Source: Thiohalomonas sp.
GTDB taxonomy: Bacteria; Pseudomonadota; Gammaproteobacteria; GRL18
Length of the DNA: 9,718 nt
Assembly (NCBI GenBank): GCA_023864145.1
Contig: JAIVER010000033.1
Span: 1 to 9,718 of the forward strand
Direction of reading: 5' to 3'
Shown: positions 6,514-9,718 of the stretch, piece after piece
How the letters are laid out: every line of letters starts with the position of its first letter
How positions within the stretch are numbered: the stretch's first letter is position 1
The notes under the pieces: model-generated
Told to the model about the DNA's origin: nothing
The model's database searches: none
The model's input: the letters and a program-made list of their open reading frames with translations, nothing else
Translations under genes and position numbers: made by a program

Positions 6514-6888
6514 TTAATTTAGTTTACGTTCATGCCCTGCAGCGGCTAATTTTTGCAGATAATCCTGCCACATTTTTTCTTGATTTTTCCCATACTCATA
6601 AAATAAATCCCATGAGAATATACCGCTGTCATGACCATCTGTAAATTCAATCTTAATGGCATAATTGCCCACAGGCTCCAGGTTTTTAATGTTAACGTTT
6701 TCTTTACCAACCTGTAATGTTTCTTCTCCGGGTGCATGTCCTCTGACTTCAGCTGAAGGTGAGTGAACCCGTAAAAATTCACTGGAAAAATGAAAACGAG
6801 AGCTATCTTCAAAGGCAATTTCTAACTCGCGTGACTTTGAATGTAAGTTAATTTCAGTTGGCGTTGGCGTTTTTTGTTGAGACATCAT
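6514..6888 (-). CDS. DUF971 protein (gamma-butyrobetaine hydroxylase-like N-terminal domain)
   Basis: A 124-residue cytoplasmic protein made almost only of the DUF971/GBBH-like N-terminal domain (PF06155). Diagnostic stretches are the LHSKSRELEIAFEDSS strand pair (15-30), FLRVHSPSAEVRGHAPGE (38-55), LQVGKENV (58-65) and YAIKIEFTDGHDSGIFSWD (76-94), then a helical tail LFYEYGKNQEKMWQDYLQKL. In the eukaryotic hydroxylase this domain binds zinc through cysteines; this protein contains no cysteine, so that role is unlikely. The gene follows hslU by 62 bases, an arrangement I know from Pseudomonas, and probably belongs to the same transcript. Two adjacent ATG codons are possible starts; AAGG at 6898-6895 is six bases before the first, nine before the second. 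The molecular function is not known. Confidence 0.85.
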   Translation of the reverse strand: MMSQQKTPTPTEINLHSKSRELEIAFEDSSRFHFSSEFLRVHSPSAEVRGHAPGEETLQVGKENVNIKNLEPVGNYAIKIEFTDGHDSGIFSWDLFYEYGKNQEKMWQDYLQKLAAAGHERKLN

Positions 6889-6950
6889 TTTTTACCTTAT
6901 GACAAATTTATTCTGTTTGTTGTTTATTTTTAATCAGCAGCATGCTTTTT

Positions 6951-8303
6951 CTACAAAATATAGCGAGATAAATCTTCATTGATGGCTAGTTCACCTAGCT
7001 GTTCATCAACATAATGACCATCTATTTTAAGGCTTTCACCATCCTTATCTGATGCTTCATAAGAAATAGATTCTAATAGGCGTTCCATAATAGTATGCAA
7101 ACGTCGAGCACCAATATTTTCGGTAGATTCATTGACCGTAAATGCCACTTCAGCAATTCGTGAAATGGCACTGGTGTCAAATTCAAGCGTCAGGTTTTCA
7201 GTTTTCATCAATGCGATGTATTGTTCTGTCAGAGACGCATCCGGCTCAACCAGAATACGGCTGAAGTCATTAACATCCAGGGCATTGAGTTCGACTCGAA
7301 TAGGCAGACGGCCCTGCAGCTCAGGGATCAGATCAGATGGTTTACACAAATAAAAGGCGCCGGAACAAATAAATAAAATATGATCAGTTTTAACCATACC
7401 ATATTTGGTTGATACAGTGCTGCCTTCAACTAGAGGTAAAAGATCACGCTGCACACCTTCGCGTGACACTTCCGGGCCGCGTCCTTCGCTGCGTGAGGCG
7501 ATTTTGTCAATCTCATCAAGAAAGACAATGCCATTTTGTTCGGCATTGTTAATCGCCTGCTGCTTAATATCTTCTTCATTAACCAGTTTTGCCGCCTCAT
7601 CTTCGGTTAATACTTTCATTGCATCTTTTACAGTTGACTTGCGACGTTTTGTTTTGTCACTACCAGCCAGATTTTGAAACATACCTTGAAGCTGGCTGGT
7701 CATTTCTTCCATGCCTGGAGGCGCCATAATTTCAACTCCGACACTAGGCATTTTCACGTCAATTTCGACTTCTCTGTCATCAAGTTTGCCTTCTCGCAAC
7801 ATTTTGCGGAATTTTTGACGGGTAGAGCTTTCTGAGAGTGAAGCATCTTCAGAATGTGATCCATCTTGCCAGTCTTCAGTAGTGCGGGCGGGCGGTAATA
7901 AAATATCCAGCACACGTTCTTCAGCAGCATCAAGGGCTCGATGTTGTACCTTTTCCATTGCCTGTTCACGGGTCAACTTTATAGATACATCCAGCAGATC
8001 ACGAATGATCGATTCAACATCCCGACCAACATAGCCCACTTCGGTAAATTTGGTGGCTTCAATTTTAATAAAAGGGGCATTGGCAAGGCGCGCTAAACGG
8101 CGTGCGATTTCTGTTTTACCAACACCCGTTGGGCCAATCATAAGAATATTCTTAGGTGTAATTTCACTACACAAAGGCTCTTCGACCTGGTTTCTACGCC
8201 AGCGATTTCGCAACGCAATCGCCACCGCACGCTTGGCATCCGCCTGACCGATAATGTGTTTATCCAGTTCCTGAACAATTTCTCTTGGTGTCATTTGAGA
8301 CAT
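6951..8303 (-). CDS. hslU: HslU, ATPase subunit of the HslUV protease
   Basis: AAA+ unfoldase that forms a hexameric ring, unfolds substrates with ATP and feeds them into the HslV chamber in the cytoplasm. The 450 residues (E. coli 443) carry Walker A GPTGVGKT (57-64), the substrate-gripping pore loop GYVG (90-93), the family-specific I-domain (about 110-240), Walker [10 protein letters not shown] (259-267), the arginine-finger region [12 protein letters not shown] (328-339), sensor-2 IGARRLHT (397-404) and the C-terminal DLSRYIL (444-450), which docks into HslV. Every key element is present. The gene starts 44 bases after hslV; AGGAG (8320-8316) lies 12 bases before the first ATG, slightly far, but an alternative ATG three codons later would be farther still. 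Confidence 0.97.
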   Translation of the reverse strand: MSQMTPREIVQELDKHIIGQADAKRAVAIALRNRWRRNQVEEPLCSEITPKNILMIGPTGVGKTEIARRLARLANAPFIKIEATKFTEVGYVGRDVESIIRDLLDVSIKLTREQAMEKVQHRALDAAEERVLDILLPPARTTEDWQDGSHSEDASLSESSTRQKFRKMLREGKLDDREVEIDVKMPSVGVEIMAPPGMEEMTSQLQGMFQNLAGSDKTKRRKSTVKDAMKVLTEDEAAKLVNEEDIKQQAINNAEQNGIVFLDEIDKIASRSEGRGPEVSREGVQRDLLPLVEGSTVSTKYGMVKTDHILFICSGAFYLCKPSDLIPELQGRLPIRVELNALDVNDFSRILVEPDASLTEQYIALMKTENLTLEFDTSAISRIAEVAFTVNESTENIGARRLHTIMERLLESISYEASDKDGESLKIDGHYVDEQLGELAINEDLSRYIL

Positions 8304-8346
8304 TGATTCTTTAAACTCCTGTTTGGCTAATAACTAGAAATATCTG

Positions 8347-8889
8347 CTAGTCTAAATCCAGTGTTTCAATGGTATGATTATGATTAGTATAAATACAGAT
8401 ATCACCGGCAATGGCAAGGGCTTTTTCGACGATTTCCTGAGCGCTTAAGTCGGTATTATCAAGTAATGCCCGTGCTGCTGATTGTGCATAGGGACCACCG
8501 GAGCCAATAGCTATCAGACCTTCTTCGGGCTCAATAACATCACCATTACCAGTGATGATTAAGGAGGCATTTTCGTCAGCAACGGCCAATAAGGCTTCGA
8601 GCTTTCTCAATGACTGTTCTGTACGCCAGTCTTTAGCCAGTTCGACCGCAGAACGAACTAATTGTCCACGATGTTTTTCCAGCTTGGCTTCAAAACGTTC
8701 GAATAAAGTAAAGGCATCAGCTGTTCCGCCAGCAAAACCGGCAATGACTTTAGCATGAAACAAGCGGCGGACTTTACAGGCATTGCCTTTCATAATGGTG
8801 TTGCCAAGAGAGACTTGCCCATCACCACCGATAACCACCTGCTTGCCTCTGCGTACTGAAAGGATTGTGGTTCCTCTATATTGTTCCAA
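8347..8889 (-). CDS. hslV: HslV, proteolytic subunit of the HslUV protease (TTG start)
   Basis: N-terminal threonine peptidase that forms a double hexamer capped by HslU and degrades unfolded cytoplasmic proteins. The 180 residues start [15 protein letters not shown]; the catalytic residue is Thr7, which must become N-terminal by removal of the six-residue MEQYRG. E. coli HslV starts directly as M-TT. Other landmarks are [10 protein letters not shown] (21-30), [11 protein letters not shown] (33-43) with the conserved active-site Lys34, [18 protein letters not shown] (50-67), IITGNGDVI (111-119) and [15 protein letters not shown] (129-143). The start codon is TTG at 8889-8887: AGGA lies eight bases upstream, no ATG or GTG exists in frame before Thr7, and an in-frame TGA occurs seven codons upstream. 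It is the first gene of the operon with hslU and DUF971. Confidence 0.96.
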   Translation of the reverse strand: MEQYRGTTILSVRRGKQVVIGGDGQVSLGNTIMKGNACKVRRLFHAKVIAGFAGGTADAFTLFERFEAKLEKHRGQLVRSAVELAKDWRTEQSLRKLEALLAVADENASLIITGNGDVIEPEEGLIAIGSGGPYAQSAARALLDNTDLSAQEIVEKALAIAGDICIYTNHNHTIETLDLD

Positions 8890-8897
8890 TGTATTTA

Positions 8898-8901
8898 TCC
8901 T
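8898..8901 (-). promoter_or_regulatory. Shine-Dalgarno that fixes the TTG start of hslV
   Basis: AGGA on the minus strand, eight bases before TTG 8889-8887. With a stop codon (TGA) in frame further upstream and no ATG/GTG available, this site makes the TTG the only credible start. Confidence 0.65.
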
Positions 8902-8931
8902 GCATAGTCAATGAATTCTCTGAATGTATTG

Positions 8932-8960
8932 AAATAAGGCTGATTTATATTAAAATCAAG
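8932..8960 (-). promoter_or_regulatory. Candidate sigma-32 (heat-shock) promoter of hslVU
   Basis: On the minus strand CTTGATT (8960-8954) resembles the sigma-32 -35 element CTTGAAA, and CCTTATTT (8939-8932) resembles the -10 element CCCCATNT; the spacer is 14 bases, within the known range. Transcription would begin about 35 bases before the TTG start. hslVU is a classic sigma-32 operon in E. coli, which agrees, but the match is partial and other readings in this AT-rich spacer are possible. Confidence 0.4.
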
Positions 8961-9041
8961 GTTTCACGGAAGATTTAGTTACCTCCTTTTATTCATTTTC
9001 TAACATAAGGAAGCCATTTATACTGAATCATAGAATTAAAT

Positions 9042-9069
9042 TTGTCTTGTCTTTGGCAATTGTTATAAA
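9042..9069 (+). promoter_or_regulatory. Candidate promoter of the divergent sensor-like gene
   Basis: TTGTCT (9042-9047) and TATAAA (9064-9069) match -35 and -10 at four and five of six positions with a 16-base spacer. The predicted start is close to 9076, leaving a very short leader before the ATG at 9093. The surrounding bases are extremely AT-rich, so chance matches are easy. Confidence 0.35.
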
Positions 9070-9080
9070 AAATATTTTTT
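9067..9080. repeat. 14-bp AT palindrome (A6-TA-T6) before the sensor-like gene
   Basis: AAAAAATATTTTTT is its own reverse complement and sits between the -10 box and the weak GAG ribosome site (9085-9087). Such A/T tracts can bend DNA or bind nucleoid proteins; no specific role can be assigned. Confidence 0.5.
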
Positions 9081-9092
9081 TAATGAGTAAGC

Positions 9093-9647
9093 ATGCAAAA
9101 AGTTAAATTTCCTTTTGCTCATAAACTGGCATTCTCGATGATTGTACTCATTATGTCAGGTATGCTGCTTCTGGGTGGCCTGATTATTCACGATCAAAAT
9201 AAATTGCTTGAAAAGCAGATGCATTCTTACGCCAAAATTTTAATCCATCAACTCGGTACACCTGCGACAGAAGGATTTTTAACTTCTGACACCCTTGATC
9301 TGGATGTGCTGGTCAAAAATATTGCTCAACATCCAGAAATTTTAGGCATTGCTTTTTATTCTGATGAAAAGTAAGCGCGAAATTCTTATGCCTTAATACC
9401 GACATCACTGGACTTCCCGGATTCAGAATATGAAATTTCTACATTGATGTGGTTACCCGCATCTTCTGATTCTAAAATGAATAAGCAATTAACTCAGTCC
9501 TTTTTATTTAGCACAAATCTACCTTATTTGTCCTACATCGGCAGTGTTAATTATCAGGATGTTAGCATTGGCTATGTATTGCTTACCTTTGAACAGTCGT
9601 TATTGATTCAAGCACCTAATAAAACGCTTTATACCCAATCAACTTGA
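9093..9647 (+). pseudogene. Membrane-anchored sensor-like protein (Smp/AhpA-like), interrupted by an in-frame TAA
   Basis: From ATG 9093 the frame encodes a basic start (MQKVKFPFAHK), one membrane segment (about residues 12-32) and a periplasmic region with a helix (DQNKLLEKQMHSYAKILIHQL) and ILGIAFYSDEK. A TAA at 9372-9374 stops it after 93 residues. The same frame then continues with ARNSYALIPTSLDFPDSEYE to a TGA at 9645-9647, and includes VSIGYVLLTFEQSLL, which looks like the end of such a sensor domain. The two parts fit one domain without any shift, so a single base change (for example CAA to TAA) explains the break. Layout resembles E. coli YtjB/Smp (AhpA family): TM, 'LA..L..Q', 'GVYDE.G', 'GYLRLTLD'; the second membrane segment expected next was not found. 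Gene remnant, sequencing error and true short protein are all possible; the family is a tentative call. Confidence 0.6.
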
Positions 9648-9718
9648 AAATGCAGGATCGAACACTTGGAAATTATCATTAATTCGAGAATCTAATGATT
9701 TTCCAATACTCGGTAAAA
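9648..9718 (+). other. Possible shifted continuation of the sensor-like gene
   Basis: After the TGA at 9645 the original frame is closed, but the frame one base ahead (CCC AAT CAA CTT GAA from 9634) stays open to the window end and reads PNQLENAGSNTWKLSLIRES and onward, of plausible coding composition. The third frame closes at a TAA after LGNYH. If the +1 frame is real, the gene has a second lesion here. Nothing hydrophobic enough for a second membrane segment is seen. The stretch is too short to decide. Confidence 0.25.

Noticed and set aside
6504..6520. Intrinsic terminator of the hslVU-DUF971 operon
   Set aside because: The stem is six A-T pairs only, overlaps the stop codon and is followed by a poor T-run; too weak to annotate.
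7405..7677. Overlapping plus-strand frames within hslU
   Set aside because: They are complements of the conserved hslU coding sequence and have no ribosome sites or family motifs.
9084..9107. ATG at 9083 as start of the sensor-like gene
   Set aside because: It is in a different frame and reaches TAA after seven codons; the ATG at 9093 opens the long frame.
9444..9647. Separate short gene after the TAA in the sensor region
   Set aside because: It is in the same frame as the upstream part, has no Shine-Dalgarno, starts at TTG and continues the same domain, so it is the second half of one broken gene.
1..9718. CRISPR array, tRNA or rRNA genes
   Set aside because: No regularly spaced repeats, no cloverleaf-like or rRNA-like stretches were noticed on either strand.

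Overview
The window reads as a chromosomal segment of a moderately AT-rich gammaproteobacterium (GC roughly 40-45 % by eye, not calculated). The lineage guess rests on the full-length UvrD with its GEGQA-containing insertion and Tudor-like tail, on the hslV-hslU-DUF971 gene order (known to me from Pseudomonas) and on the enterobacterial/pseudomonad type of Glk. Genus cannot be fixed; AT-rich methanotrophs, sulfur oxidisers or their symbionts are all possible.

Layout. All genes except the last are on the minus strand, so they read right to left. (1) 8889-6514: hslV, hslU and a DUF971 protein, a protease operon with a candidate sigma-32 promoter and a TTG start for hslV. (2) 6513-6168: a 346-base spacer holding a good sigma-70 type promoter (6346-6318, minus) and a leader of about 144 nt with a long imperfect hairpin. 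(3) 6167-175: orf65 (small acidic protein), a Rad50/SbcC-like ATPase with a transmembrane hairpin, glk, pgl and uvrD, tightly spaced and probably one transcription unit. (4) 156-1: the start of an IS630-family transposase, inserted just behind uvrD in the same orientation. (5) 9093 onward, plus strand: a membrane-anchored sensor-like protein interrupted by one in-frame TAA, divergent from hslV.

How the genes fit together. HslV and HslU form an ATP-dependent two-component protease of the heat-shock response; the DUF971 protein travels with them without a known role. Glk makes glucose-6-phosphate and Pgl hydrolyses 6-phosphogluconolactone, so both feed the oxidative pentose phosphate or Entner-Doudoroff route; the dehydrogenase (zwf) that acts between them is not in the window. 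UvrD is the repair helicase. The ATPase at the head of this operon looks like an SMC/Rad50-type DNA or membrane machine, but there is no SbcD/Mre11 nuclease beside it; its direct partner by position is the translationally coupled 65-residue protein. This pair is the least explained and most interesting part of the window. The IS630 end appears to have replaced the last few codons of uvrD and carries a hairpin over a possible transposase start codon.
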